This document shows, piece after piece, positions 34,428 through 43,077 of a stretch of 50,016 bases of DNA (its first letter is position 1; each line of letters starts with the position of its first letter). Source of the stretch: Christensenella sp. UBA6406 (GTDB taxonomy: Bacteria > Bacillota > Clostridia > Christensenellales > UBA1242); assembly GCA_002438625.1 (NCBI GenBank), contig DJPS01000054.1, forward strand, positions 1-50,016, read 5' to 3'. The notes below the pieces were generated by a model. The model did no database searches. It saw nothing but the letters and a program-made list of their open reading frames with translations, and was not told the DNA's origin. Made by a program: the position numbers and the translations under genes.

Positions 34428-37400
34428 ATGAAAAAATCAATTAAAAATGTTTTATGTGCGGGTGCGTTGTTTGCCACTTTAACATTAACTTCTTGTGGTT
34501 CGGATGGCAACGAAGTTAAAAATGTTGAAGTAAAATCAAACACTCAAAGTATTGTTGCTGGTGATAACTTTGATTATAGCGGGCTAACCCTTGAAGTTAC
34601 AACAAAGAATAACAAAAAAGAGACAGTTAAAGTAACAGAAGAAATGATTATTTCTAAACCAGACCTTACAACAGCGGGCGAGAAGGTGATTAAGGTTAAA
34701 TACAAGGGTGAAGAATATTCAATTAAGATTTATGTTAATCCAAATATAAATGCATATTATAACAAACTTGCAAATTTATTGGAGAAAATTAAAACAGATA
34801 AAACTTTGGCTAAGGAGATAACATTCAAAATAAATGCAAATGCGGGTGCAAATTATTTTGGAGATAATTTCAACCTTATTTCTTTTGACGATGCCGTAAC
34901 ACTATCAGATAAGGATATAAAGAACAGCGATTTAATGAAAGCACTTGCAAGCCTTGGAATAAGTGTAGATAAGGCAAGCATTAAAACTGAAAATTATAAT
35001 TTATATTTAACGGTTGATAAGGTTGAGTTAGTTAAAGCGTTAAATAAAATTATTGATACATATAAGAATGAATTTGGCAATATTGCACAAGAGATTGGCA
35101 AGGAATATGTTGTGGATAAGGCATCAATAATTGTAGATTTAGCAGTCAATGCATTAGGTTGCGTGGATGAAAATGGTGATGTAGATTACATAAAGACAAG
35201 TTTAAGAAAAGTATTTAAGCAAGTTGTTAAAGGCACTTGTGACGAAGGGACATTTAGTTATTTAGTTTCTTCTATTTGTGAAGCAAGGGGAATGGATGGC
35301 AAGCAAGCAGAAAAAGTTGTTAAAAAGATAATGAGAAATGCAAATTGGTTTGAAAACAGTGTTGAGTTGATTGTGAATGATGACACATTCAAGAAAATGT
35401 TTGAAACAAAGGAAAATGTTATTTATAATGCAGTTTGCAATTCGCTTAAAGAAGTTGCCATAGAATTAGACAATTTGAAGAATGGTCAAAGCGAGCAATT
35501 TGCTAAGAAATTGGTGGCAAATTTACCTACATTAAAGATTGCAATGGGCTTATATGTTAAATATGTGGGTGATGAAACTGCTAAGCGTGCTTATGCTAAC
35601 TTTGAAAAATATGTGGAGCCATTTATAAGCGAAACGAACATAAATAGTTTTATTGCAGATTTAAAAGGTTTAAAGGATTTAACTTTTGAAAAAATGGACA
35701 AGATGTTTAAGTCGTTTATTAAGCAAGTTGTAAGTGGTGAAATTGTAAATAAAGCAGTGGAAGCATTAAATGATTTCCTTGCAAGCGAGGCAGGCATTGA
35801 AGTTGCATCTACTTTTGTGTCAGAGAGAATAGAAAACTGGTTGTTTGTTGCGGAAGGAAGCACAACATTAAAGGCGGACATTAAGGCGTTTTTAGTTAAG
35901 GAAGCGCAAAACGATGATTCTAATGCAGAGTTAAGGCAAATTGTTGTTACTATTGCAAATGCTATGGGTCAAGATGGCGAATTTTATGGAAATCTATTCC
36001 AAGATAAGGTTGTGGATGGAAACGAAGTTGCAACATTTATTGATGTGCTTAATTTAATGGGATACTTTAATGTGTATGTTCCAAATAGTGCAAACGATGG
36101 TTATGATATTGATAAGGAAGAAAGTGATAAATATTATAACACATATAGAAATTTTGCTATTGAATTAGATAAAGACAATACAGATGAAACAAGAACACTT
36201 TATAGTGCTATTGCAAATGTTATAACTTATGAATTTGAATCCGCTTACAAAGGTGAAGACATAGACTTTACGGCAATTAAAGGTAAGTTGCAAAAATTAG
36301 CGGAAGAATTAGATAAATATATGCTAAAAGTTGAAAGTTCTTCAACGGGTTCAGGCTCTGGTTCTGGTTCTGGTGAAGGAACAGGAGCAGGCACGGGTGA
36401 AGGTGAAGGCGGAAGTCAAGGCGGAAGCGAAAGTTCAAGTGCAGGTGAAGTTGCAGGTGAAACAGGTGGCGAGCAAGGTGAAGGAAGCGAAAGTGAAGAA
36501 CAAGGTGTAAGCCAAGATTTAATTGATGCCTTTACCGCATTTGCTAGCGAGTTAAGCAGTTTTATGACAGCGAATGGCGATAAGTTAGATGCTGAATTTG
36601 TGGATGACTATGACACTTTTGTTAAATCTTTTGGAGCATATTTGAATGTTGATAATTTCATTTTTATAATGGATAGGTTAAAGCAATATCAAAATATGGA
36701 ACAAAAAGAAATTATGGATGATTTAATGGAAAACTTTGTGCGTGTAATGCAAAGTGGCGAGTTCGAGCAATTTGTATCTAATTATAGCAATTTCTTAGTT
36801 GAATCATTTTTGAAAAATAAAATTGAAAATAATGGCACAATTTACGAAGGAAATGGCGATTATAAGCAATATGTGAAAGATATTTCCGCTAAGGTTAAAG
36901 AATTTGTTATGACAACAATCAACGATGCTTTTACTGCAACGCCAGTTGGTGGAGAAGGTAGTGCGGAAGAAGGCGAAGAAGAAACGCCAAAGCCAACAAT
37001 TAAAGAAAATCTATTTAAACTACTTGATGATGTTTATGCAATTATAAATGTAGATGGAGTAAAAGAAGATTATCCAAATTTGGTTACACATTTAGGTGAT
37101 TTTAAAGATATAGTCAACTGCTTGTTTGTTGAAAATGCAACACAAGAAGAAATTGAACATTTCACTTTAATGTTTGGTCAAGATTTGTTGCGTATAGATA
37201 TGACAGTTGCGGAAAATGCAAGTGCGGTTAGTGGATTGGTTCAATCATTAAGAACATTTACATTAACTATTGAGAACACGGTTAAAAATCCGCAAGAAAA
37301 TGGTTTGATAACAGGGCTTTATGCGTTTATGTTCATAGGTTCATTGGATAATGTGGTTAATACAGTTGAAAATGGACTAGATGAGCAAACTGTTACGACT

Positions 37401-40052
37401 ATTCATAGAGTTGCAACAAGTATGACATATATTTTCCCTTTAATTGAGCAAATTTCATCTATTTATAATGGAGAAGTGCCAACGGGGACTTGCACGGCAA
37501 TATCTAATGCAATTTTCTGGATTATAAATCCTTACTTTGATGAAGATAAAGAGTTTGCAAAAGAATATGCGGAAATTATAGACCTTGCCAGTGCAACTGA
37601 TGCACTTTTAGACACAAGATTAAAAGGCTTGCAAGAAGTTGTTGATAATTATTTTGAAAGTTTAGATGCGTTTATGGTTAAATATGGCGATATGCTAGAT
37701 GCTGATGTAATTAAGGAATATCAAGATTTCAATAAATATATCAAGCCTATGTTTATAGAAAAGGGCGTTACATCAATAACAAAATGGTTGCCAATTTTAA
37801 GCGAAAGCACTATTGCGGAGATTATTTATGAGATTACAGGTGCAGAAGATGTATCTAAGGAAGTTAAGGACTTAGTTGTTGGAAATGTTGTTTCTAATTT
37901 ATTAAATAATTATGCCGATAAAACTAAGAGCAATATTTTTGTGGATACAAACGGAAATCCACGAGCATTTGTTACTGAGATAACAAATTATGTAAACGAG
38001 TTTTACGACCCAATGCTTGGATTAAATTTATATTATCCTATTAATGGTGAAACTGACAAGGTTCACACAGCACAAGAAGTTATAACTGCATTTAAGAATG
38101 ATGTTGGTAGTGTTTTAAGAAGAGATGATGTTAAATCTAATTTTGTTGATTTAGATGAAATGGTTGATAAAATTGATTTAATTGTAGATGGAATTTTTAA
38201 CAAAGATTTGGATTTAGCAGAAAACGAAGCAAGATTGAATAGTTTTAAGAATTTGGTTGCTAAATTTGTTAAGATTAAAGAAGTTGATGGTGTTTTTGAT
38301 GCCGATTCAATGGGTAAATTAAGCGATTATATTGACCAAATTAGGACAATTACAACTGTAACAGATACGGACCCTGCAACTTTAATGCTTAATGGTTATA
38401 GCATTGTAGTTTTAATGGATAAGGTATTGCAAGAAACGCAAAATGATTTTGATGCAGAGGCAACATATCAAATTCATAAATACGCACAAACTTTGGATAT
38501 GATAACGCCATTAATTTTGCAAATTTTCAACATTTACGATGGTAATTTACCTACAAATGTAAGCACGGCATTAATCAACATTTATTGTTGGGCAACAGAT
38601 GCGGATAGAGTAACCGATGAAGATGGCGTTGCGTACATTAAAGCATTAAAAGAATTGGCTAAGTCATTTGATAGATTAACAACAACGCAAATTGGCGAAA
38701 TGCAAAAGGCAATTAAGGCATATGTTACTGCTGTGGAAGGTTATTATGCAATTTGTGGCGAAAATATGAGCGAGATTGAAATGGCTCAATATCAATTTAT
38801 TGAAAATGTATTGAAGCCACTTGCTGAAAATGGCGTGATTGATAAAGTAACAAATTATTTGCCACTTTTGAAATTTAATGATTTTACTTCTATTTATAAT
38901 AGTGTGTTAAAGAAAGCGTTTGCTGATTTGGGTAAAGGTGATAATTCTGCATTAATTGATTTTGGTGTGCGTAACTTTGTTGCGGGAATGCTTGTGCCAT
39001 TTGCAACAAATGAATATGCGATAATGGATGACTTTGAGGAAGTGCAACCAGAAGTTGAAGAATTGCTAGATTATGTTGTTGATTTTGTTTTAAATGAAGA
39101 TAAAGATTATATGGTATTTGCAAATGTTGTAATGGCAATATTGCAAAAAGATTATTTTGCGGAGAACTTTACAGATTTAAACGAAATGGCAAAAGTTTTA
39201 AGCACATTTGGAAAACTTGTTGCAAGTGATGCTGAAATGACAAGTGAAGAACAACAAATTTTGGCAAATGAAATTCAAACTGTATTTAAGTTTGCACCTA
39301 AGGATGCGGAAGCAACGCAAAAGTTGGCACAAGATATGGCTAAATTCTTTGCAGATATCAAAACTGCGGAAGATAAAATAAATGCTGTTATTTTGGGGCT
39401 TGATGAACTTTTACAAGGCAATGAAAATCAATTTGATGAAAAGTCTAAACAATATTTGCATATGATTAGCGAAAGTTATAGGGCTAATCAAAATTATGAA
39501 AGCGTTTCAAATTTCTTTAAACTATCTTTAAAAGCTAATGAAAAGTTAAGTGAAAATGAAATAAATGCATTAATTAAAATGGGCGAAATAATTGACTATT
39601 TTGATGAGCAAAATGCAGATGCTTCAAATGTTGATATCTTAGAATTAATCAGTATGAAAGGCTTTACAGATATTTTAACAAACAATGTGGGTTTAAGCGA
39701 ACAAACTGTAATGCTTGCAAGAGTTTTAATGTATGTTTTAATTGATGTAGATGAAGAAGCGGGCGAGAGTGTAGATTATAACGAATTAATGAAAGATTTG
39801 GAATTGCCATCACAATATGCATCAGTTGATTATAACGAATTAATTGCAGAATTAAAGGCAAGAAACTTAAACAATATGCTTGAAATTGAAGATGCTAAGG
39901 TAACAACAATGGAAAATGAACAAGGCGACATTGTCAGTGAAAAAGTTTCATTTAAAGTTAAATTCAATTTTGATGCATTGGTTGGAAACCTTTATGCAGA
40001 TTTAGATATAGATATGATTTTATCATTTGAAGATGCCGTTTTAAATGCGTAA
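34428..40052 (+). CDS. giant lipoprotein with Ig-like domain and repeated helical modules
   Basis: About 1874 residues. The lipobox L-T-S-C has Cys23. Residues about 30-105 form an Ig-like beta domain ending in V-K-Y-K-G. The remainder is almost wholly alpha-helical. A Gly/Ser/Glu-rich low-complexity linker (about 635-700) splits it. On either side a degenerate module of about 350 residues recurs: for example I-H-R-V-A-T (copy near nt 37400) against I-H-K-Y-A-Q (near nt 38475), and Y-Q-D-F-N-K-Y-I-K-P-M against Y-Q-F-I-E-N-V-L-K-P-L. The family is not known to me. It has its own promoter and is followed by two hairpins. With Lgt it would be membrane-tethered. A scaffold or adhesin role is speculative. 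Confidence 0.82.
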   Translation: MKKSIKNVLCAGALFATLTLTSCGSDGNEVKNVEVKSNTQSIVAGDNFDYSGLTLEVTTKNNKKETVKVTEEMIISKPDLTTAGEKVIKVKYKGEEYSIKIYVNPNINAYYNKLANLLEKIKTDKTLAKEITFKINANAGANYFGDNFNLISFDDAVTLSDKDIKNSDLMKALASLGISVDKASIKTENYNLYLTVDKVELVKALNKIIDTYKNEFGNIAQEIGKEYVVDKASIIVDLAVNALGCVDENGDVDYIKTSLRKVFKQVVKGTCDEGTFSYLVSSICEARGMDGKQAEKVVKKIMRNANWFENSVELIVNDDTFKKMFETKENVIYNAVCNSLKEVAIELDNLKNGQSEQFAKKLVANLPTLKIAMGLYVKYVGDETAKRAYANFEKYVEPFISETNINSFIADLKGLKDLTFEKMDKMFKSFIKQVVSGEIVNKAVEALNDFLASEAGIEVASTFVSERIENWLFVAEGSTTLKADIKAFLVKEAQNDDSNAELRQIVVTIANAMGQDGEFYGNLFQDKVVDGNEVATFIDVLNLMGYFNVYVPNSANDGYDIDKEESDKYYNTYRNFAIELDKDNTDETRTLYSAIANVITYEFESAYKGEDIDFTAIKGKLQKLAEELDKYMLKVESSSTGSGSGSGSGEGTGAGTGEGEGGSQGGSESSSAGEVAGETGGEQGEGSESEEQGVSQDLIDAFTAFASELSSFMTANGDKLDAEFVDDYDTFVKSFGAYLNVDNFIFIMDRLKQYQNMEQKEIMDDLMENFVRVMQSGEFEQFVSNYSNFLVESFLKNKIENNGTIYEGNGDYKQYVKDISAKVKEFVMTTINDAFTATPVGGEGSAEEGEEETPKPTIKENLFKLLDDVYAIINVDGVKEDYPNLVTHLGDFKDIVNCLFVENATQEEIEHFTLMFGQDLLRIDMTVAENASAVSGLVQSLRTFTLTIENTVKNPQENGLITGLYAFMFIGSLDNVVNTVENGLDEQTVTTIHRVATSMTYIFPLIEQISSIYNGEVPTGTCTAISNAIFWIINPYFDEDKEFAKEYAEIIDLASATDALLDTRLKGLQEVVDNYFESLDAFMVKYGDMLDADVIKEYQDFNKYIKPMFIEKGVTSITKWLPILSESTIAEIIYEITGAEDVSKEVKDLVVGNVVSNLLNNYADKTKSNIFVDTNGNPRAFVTEITNYVNEFYDPMLGLNLYYPINGETDKVHTAQEVITAFKNDVGSVLRRDDVKSNFVDLDEMVDKIDLIVDGIFNKDLDLAENEARLNSFKNLVAKFVKIKEVDGVFDADSMGKLSDYIDQIRTITTVTDTDPATLMLNGYSIVVLMDKVLQETQNDFDAEATYQIHKYAQTLDMITPLILQIFNIYDGNLPTNVSTALINIYCWATDADRVTDEDGVAYIKALKELAKSFDRLTTTQIGEMQKAIKAYVTAVEGYYAICGENMSEIEMAQYQFIENVLKPLAENGVIDKVTNYLPLLKFNDFTSIYNSVLKKAFADLGKGDNSALIDFGVRNFVAGMLVPFATNEYAIMDDFEEVQPEVEELLDYVVDFVLNEDKDYMVFANVVMAILQKDYFAENFTDLNEMAKVLSTFGKLVASDAEMTSEEQQILANEIQTVFKFAPKDAEATQKLAQDMAKFFADIKTAEDKINAVILGLDELLQGNENQFDEKSKQYLHMISESYRANQNYESVSNFFKLSLKANEKLSENEINALIKMGEIIDYFDEQNADASNVDILELISMKGFTDILTNNVGLSEQTVMLARVLMYVLIDVDEEAGESVDYNELMKDLELPSQYASVDYNELIAELKARNLNNMLEIEDAKVTTMENEQGDIVSEKVSFKVKFNFDALVGNLYADLDIDMILSFEDAVLNA

Positions 40053-40070
40053 ATTATTTATCTAAAAAGG

Positions 40071-40167
40071 ATGTGAATAAAATTTAATCTATTTTAATTA
40101 AAATTATTCACATTAAGCAAAAGAAAAAGGTGTTTGGTTATAATTTTAACTAATCACCTTTTTGCTT
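40071..40167 (+). terminator. two tandem hairpins after the giant lipoprotein gene
   Basis: ATGTGAATAA (40071-40080) pairs with TTATTCACAT (40104-40113). Two bases on, AAGCAAAA...AAGGTG pairs imperfectly with CACCTTTTTGCTT (40115-40167). Together they probably terminate transcription. Confidence 0.6.
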
Positions 40168-40224
40168 AAAATTATGCTTAAATTTCTTTGCTTTGAGTTA
40201 AATGGAAAATCTTTTATTTGGGTA

Positions 40225-40253
40225 TTGACTTTTTGCATAAATTGTGGTAAAAT
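40225..40253 (+). promoter_or_regulatory. promoter of the Lys-rich small membrane protein gene
   Basis: TTGACT, 17 bp, TAAAAT with an extended TG-G. Confidence 0.82.
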
Positions 40254-40334
40254 AAAGGTACAAAAGTTGAAAAAGAAGAAAAGTTAAAAGAAATTAATTA
40301 TAAAAAAATCTAAAATAAAGGGGACAGAACAATT

Positions 40335-40862
40335 ATGGCAGAATTCTTTATGAGTTTATCTACGGCGTTAGGCTGGGGCGTTGCTGGTGTTTACGTTGCG
40401 TTTGGTGCGGTGTGCTTTTTGGCTATTGCTGGCGTTTGTGCTGGTGCATATCTTTATAAAAGAAGGAGAAATTTAAAAAACTCTCTGCTATCACCCTTGA
40501 CTAAAAAAGGCAATTTTGAAAGGGCGAAAGTAAAGAACACAACAAAGTTTTATAATTTCTTAAAAAATAGAGCTGGAGCAATGAAGGGCAGTAAAAAAGA
40601 AAAAGAAACTTACACAGCAAAGCCTGCGGATAAAGCGAAAACTTTAAAATCTACGGCAAAGAAGGAAAAGGAAAAAGAAAAGGGAAAACCAGCGATGGTT
40701 AAAGTTGGTGGTGAACAAGTTACAGGCAAAACAAATGTTGAAATGGATGGCAAGGTAAGTAAAGGCGGTAAAGCAAAGCAAACAAAAGAAGAAAAGCCTG
40801 AAATTGTTGAAGAAATTGTGTTTACAGACGCAAACGAACAAGAAGATGGAATGGGTTTGTAA
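40335..40862 (+). CDS. small membrane protein with Lys-rich tail
   Basis: 175 residues behind AAAGGGG. One Gly/Ala/Val-rich membrane helix (about 13-37) is followed by K-R-R-R, so the C-terminus is cytoplasmic by the positive-inside rule. The tail of about 130 residues is dominated by Lys, Glu, Thr and Gly and resembles the extra tail of Lgt in this window in composition. It ends in an acidic stretch. No family recognised. It stands between the giant lipoprotein gene and another membrane protein gene, with its own promoter and terminator. Confidence 0.72.
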   Translation: MAEFFMSLSTALGWGVAGVYVAFGAVCFLAIAGVCAGAYLYKRRRNLKNSLLSPLTKKGNFERAKVKNTTKFYNFLKNRAGAMKGSKKEKETYTAKPADKAKTLKSTAKKEKEKEKGKPAMVKVGGEQVTGKTNVEMDGKVSKGGKAKQTKEEKPEIVEEIVFTDANEQEDGMGL

Positions 40863-40887
40863 TTTGAATTAAAGTTAAAAGATGAAA

Positions 40888-40935
40888 TAAAAAGTCGTTG
40901 AAATTGAAAAGTGGTTTTAACGATTTTTTATTTTT
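40888..40935 (+). terminator. intrinsic terminator after the Lys-rich membrane protein gene
   Basis: AAGTCGTT-g-AAA pairs with TTT-t-AACGATT and a T-run follows. Confidence 0.7.
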
Positions 40936-41029
40936 GTATATATTTTGCACATTTTAAATTTGTATTAATTAATCAAATTTGCACATATTAAATTAGATAA
41001 ATTGTTTCAGTTTTTTTAAGGAGTTTAAA

Positions 41030-41686
41030 ATGACAAAAAAGATTAATGAAGAAAATTTAGAGTTTAAGGCTACATCATTAGGTGAAAGGTTAGAAAGTGC
41101 AAATGTTGTAAATGATAATGAAAAAGTGAAAATTTTTGATAGTGCAAACGCAAAAGTTTTAAGCAAGCAAGAGCAAAAGACAAGAAAGTTGTGGATGCAA
41201 ATAACAGATAAATCAATGCTTATTTTAAATATTTTAACAAACATTGCATTTTTCTTCTTTATAAGCGAAGTGGTTGGCGGTGTAACATTTAGTGGCGGAC
41301 TAGGATATCAGTTTACAACAACACGAACGATTGGCATTATCATTTTTGCCCTTGCTCAACTTACGGGTTTGTATTTAACAATAAAAATGTTTAAAACATC
41401 AAATTTAAAAACTAGATTAGTTTTGGTAACTGCACCACTTGCAATCGTTCTTTTGGGTGGCGTTTGGGCAATTTTAAATATAAAAAACTTTACGGGTGAA
41501 ACAGAACTTGCCATTGTAGATGCGTTAGGTTTGTCAGATTTTGACCCAACCGTTGTAGAATTTAAATATATTCTAATTGCTGTTGCAATTTATTTAGTGC
41601 TTTTATATTTTCTTTATGGTGCAATTTTCAAAAGTGCAAATGTCCGCACAGAAAAACGAAAAACAGAAAAAGATAAGCAAAAATAA
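41030..41686 (+). CDS. four-helix membrane protein, function unknown
   Basis: 218 residues behind AAGGAG. A hydrophilic N-terminal 55 residues precede four hydrophobic segments (about 66-85, 96-118, 127-147 and 180-202) and a short basic tail. The even number of segments puts both ends on the same side, probably inside. No family recognised. The hic promoter begins 20 bases after its stop. Confidence 0.72.
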   Translation: MTKKINEENLEFKATSLGERLESANVVNDNEKVKIFDSANAKVLSKQEQKTRKLWMQITDKSMLILNILTNIAFFFFISEVVGGVTFSGGLGYQFTTTRTIGIIIFALAQLTGLYLTIKMFKTSNLKTRLVLVTAPLAIVLLGGVWAILNIKNFTGETELAIVDALGLSDFDPTVVEFKYILIAVAIYLVLLYFLYGAIFKSANVRTEKRKTEKDKQK

Positions 41687-41704
41687 AATTTTGTCATATT
41701 TCTA

Positions 41705-41733
41705 TTGTAATTTAAATAAAAGTATGATATAAT
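41705..41733 (+). promoter_or_regulatory. promoter of the hicA-hicB-secB-like operon
   Basis: TTGTAA, 17 bp, TATAAT with TGA before the -10 (extended). The -10 is itself inside a TATGATAT half-site of the operator. Confidence 0.78.
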
Positions 41734-41740
41734 CTAAGTG

Positions 41741-41764
41741 AATGATATCAAATATGATATCATT
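41741..41764. promoter_or_regulatory. palindromic operator of the hic operon
   Basis: AATGATATC (41741-41749), six bases, GATATCATT (41756-41764): perfect 9-bp arms starting at the predicted transcription start. A third half-site, TATGATAT (41723-41730), overlaps the -10. This is where the ribbon-helix-helix HicB would be expected to repress its own operon. Confidence 0.72.
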
Positions 41765-41808
41765 TTATTAATTTAAGCATAGAATAATTATAAAGGAACA
41801 TAATTTAA

Positions 41809-42062
41809 ATGAGCACTTTTGAAAAAGTAAAGGCAAAAATTATGTGCACACCAACAGCAAATGATTTTACACCAAAAGAAATACAAAGTTTTTTACAAAA
41901 ATATGGTTTTGTTTTAAAGCATATAAATGGAAGTCATTATATTTATAGTTTTCCAAATAGTGGGAAAAATTTAATGCTAAACATTCCATGCATAGTCCTG
42001 TTAAGCCGACATACATTGACCATATAAGACAATGCATTTTAGAGATAGAGGAGGGAGAATAA
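41809..42062 (+). pseudogene. hicA: HicA-type mRNA interferase with an apparent one-base frameshift
   Basis: The first 60 residues are a normal HicA: S-x-x-x-x-K-V-K-A-K-I near the start, D-F-T-P-K-E-I-Q, Y-G-F, and G-S-H with the catalytic His43, then L-N-I-P. As read, the frame then continues wrongly and stops at 42027 (72 residues). From 41988 another frame continues with M-H-S-P-V-K-P-T-Y-I-D-H-I, exactly the usual HicA C-terminus, to a TAA at 42060-42062, one base before the hicB ATG. Restoring one A near 41986-41989 gives an 84-residue intact toxin. HicA cleaves mRNA. Either the toxin is inactivated or this is a sequencing error. The ribosome site AAAGGA is 12 bases upstream. Confidence 0.85.
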
Positions 42063-42063
42063 A

Positions 42064-42555
42064 ATGAATTATGAAGTTAGAGTTGTGCCAAAGTTTGATG
42101 TGGAAAACAAATGTTATTGGACAGCATTTTTTCCTACTGTTCCAGAATGTGTTGGTGGTGGAAAAAGCGTTGAAGAAGCAGTAAAGGAAGCATATGAAAA
42201 TTTAGAAGTTTATTTAGAGTATTTAAAAAGTGAAAATTTGCCATTGCCAAAAGAATATAAAGAAGAAAGTTTTAATGGAAAAATTGCTTTAAGAGTTTCA
42301 AAAAGCATGCATAGGCAACTGGTTTGTTTAGCGGAAGAAGAAGGTGTAAGCCTAAATATGATAATCAATAATGCAATAGAGCAATATTTAGGCAAAAAGG
42401 AATATGATTTTATGCTTTCTAAAAAAATTGAAGAATTAGGAAAAGCAACTGAATCAAGTTTAGCATTGCAACAAATAAATTTAAGTTCAAATAAAATATT
42501 TCAAAATTTAATTAATGGAAAATATAAGATTTATTATGGGGGTGAAAATGTTTAA
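42064..42555 (+). CDS. hicB: HicB antitoxin with extended C-terminal tail
   Basis: 163 residues behind GGAGGG. Residues 1-65 are the partial RNase-H-like HicB fold (Y-W-T-A-F-F-P-T-V-P-E-C-V-G-G-G, with S-V-E-E-A-V-K-E-A). Residues 70-110 are an Arc-type ribbon-helix-helix (I-A-L-R-V-S-K-S then a helix pair), the DNA-binding part. A further tail of about 50 residues ends in aromatic and hydrophobic residues (Y-K-I-Y-Y at 154-158). Antitoxins of chaperone-dependent systems carry such C-terminal addiction (ChAD) sequences, so this tail probably needs the SecB-like protein. It overlaps the next gene by eight bases, ATGTTTAA. Confidence 0.93.
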   Translation: MNYEVRVVPKFDVENKCYWTAFFPTVPECVGGGKSVEEAVKEAYENLEVYLEYLKSENLPLPKEYKEESFNGKIALRVSKSMHRQLVCLAEEEGVSLNMIINNAIEQYLGKKEYDFMLSKKIEELGKATESSLALQQINLSSNKIFQNLINGKYKIYYGGENV

Positions 42556-42949
42556 ATATTATGCATTTAAAACATCTTTAAAAAGAGTAGAATATAATTT
42601 CAACTTGCCAGAAAGTGGCGGGATGATAGATATCGCTGTTGTTGATAGGATTAACAATATAGAAATAAAGAGTGATGAAGTGGAATTTAATGCATCTAGG
42701 CAATTAAATTTTGCAAATTTAAATGGCTCTGCACTTTTTGTTGAATTTAAAGTTTCAGTTAAAGTGAATGGTGCAATAAATAAAGATGATTTTATTTCCG
42801 ATTTTAAAGCGGATAGCAATAGGAACATTTTTGGCACAGCAATATTTTCTAGGATTTCGCAAGTTATATCAAATATAACGGGTTGTTCAGCCATTGGTCC
42901 GATTATAACAACAGCAAATTTTGATGTTAATAATATTGAAATAGAGTAA
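42548..42949 (+). CDS. SecB-like chaperone of a toxin-antitoxin-chaperone operon
   Basis: 133 residues from the ATG after GGGGGTG; an earlier in-frame ATG at 42515 lies well inside hicB and lacks a site. The C-terminal block I-F-x-x-A-I-F-S-R-I-S-Q-V-I-S-N-I-T, then G-P-I-I-T-T-A-N-F-D (residues 94-126), matches in order and spacing the SecB end, where L-F-P-Y-A-R-E-C-I is followed by L-A-P-V-N-F-D. The N-terminal 90 residues alternate in strands as in SecB. SecB-like proteins encoded after antitoxins (Rv1957 of M. tuberculosis) hold the antitoxin in a folding-competent state. The terminator begins over its last codons. Sequence identity is low, so this call rests on pattern and context. Confidence 0.75.
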   Translation: MFKYYAFKTSLKRVEYNFNLPESGGMIDIAVVDRINNIEIKSDEVEFNASRQLNFANLNGSALFVEFKVSVKVNGAINKDDFISDFKADSNRNIFGTAIFSRISQVISNITGCSAIGPIITTANFDVNNIEIE

Positions 42950-42967
42950 AATTTGCTCTATTTTTTA
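42939..42967 (+). terminator. intrinsic terminator overlapping the secB-like stop codon
   Basis: AATAGAG (42940-42946), TAA stop in the loop, CTCTATT (42956-42962), then a T-run. It closes the hic operon very compactly. Confidence 0.85.
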
Positions 42968-43027
42968 TTGCTTATTGTGAATTGTTGTAAAGTATAAAGA
43001 ATTTTTTAAAAAGTTTGGGGAAAATTG

Positions 43028-43033
43028 TATAAT
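43028..43033 (+). promoter_or_regulatory. possible -10 of spoVT
   Basis: TATAAT preceded by TTG; the -35 17 bp upstream (TTTAAA) is poor. In B. subtilis spoVT is transcribed by the forespore sigma-G; no clear sigma-G site was found. Confidence 0.4.
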
Positions 43034-43077
43034 TATTTGTAAAATGCAAAATCTAGTGTTGAAGGAGAAAATTGATT

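Noticed and set aside
36340..36510. Gly/Ser/Glu-rich tract in the giant lipoprotein as a sign of frameshift or misassembly
   Set aside because: The frame and codon usage are continuous on both sides and the repeats resume after it; it reads as a linker.
43072..43077. TTG start two codons upstream for spoVT
   Set aside because: It is only four bases from the ribosome site, while ATG 43078 gives the spacing usual here and the normal SpoVT N-terminus.
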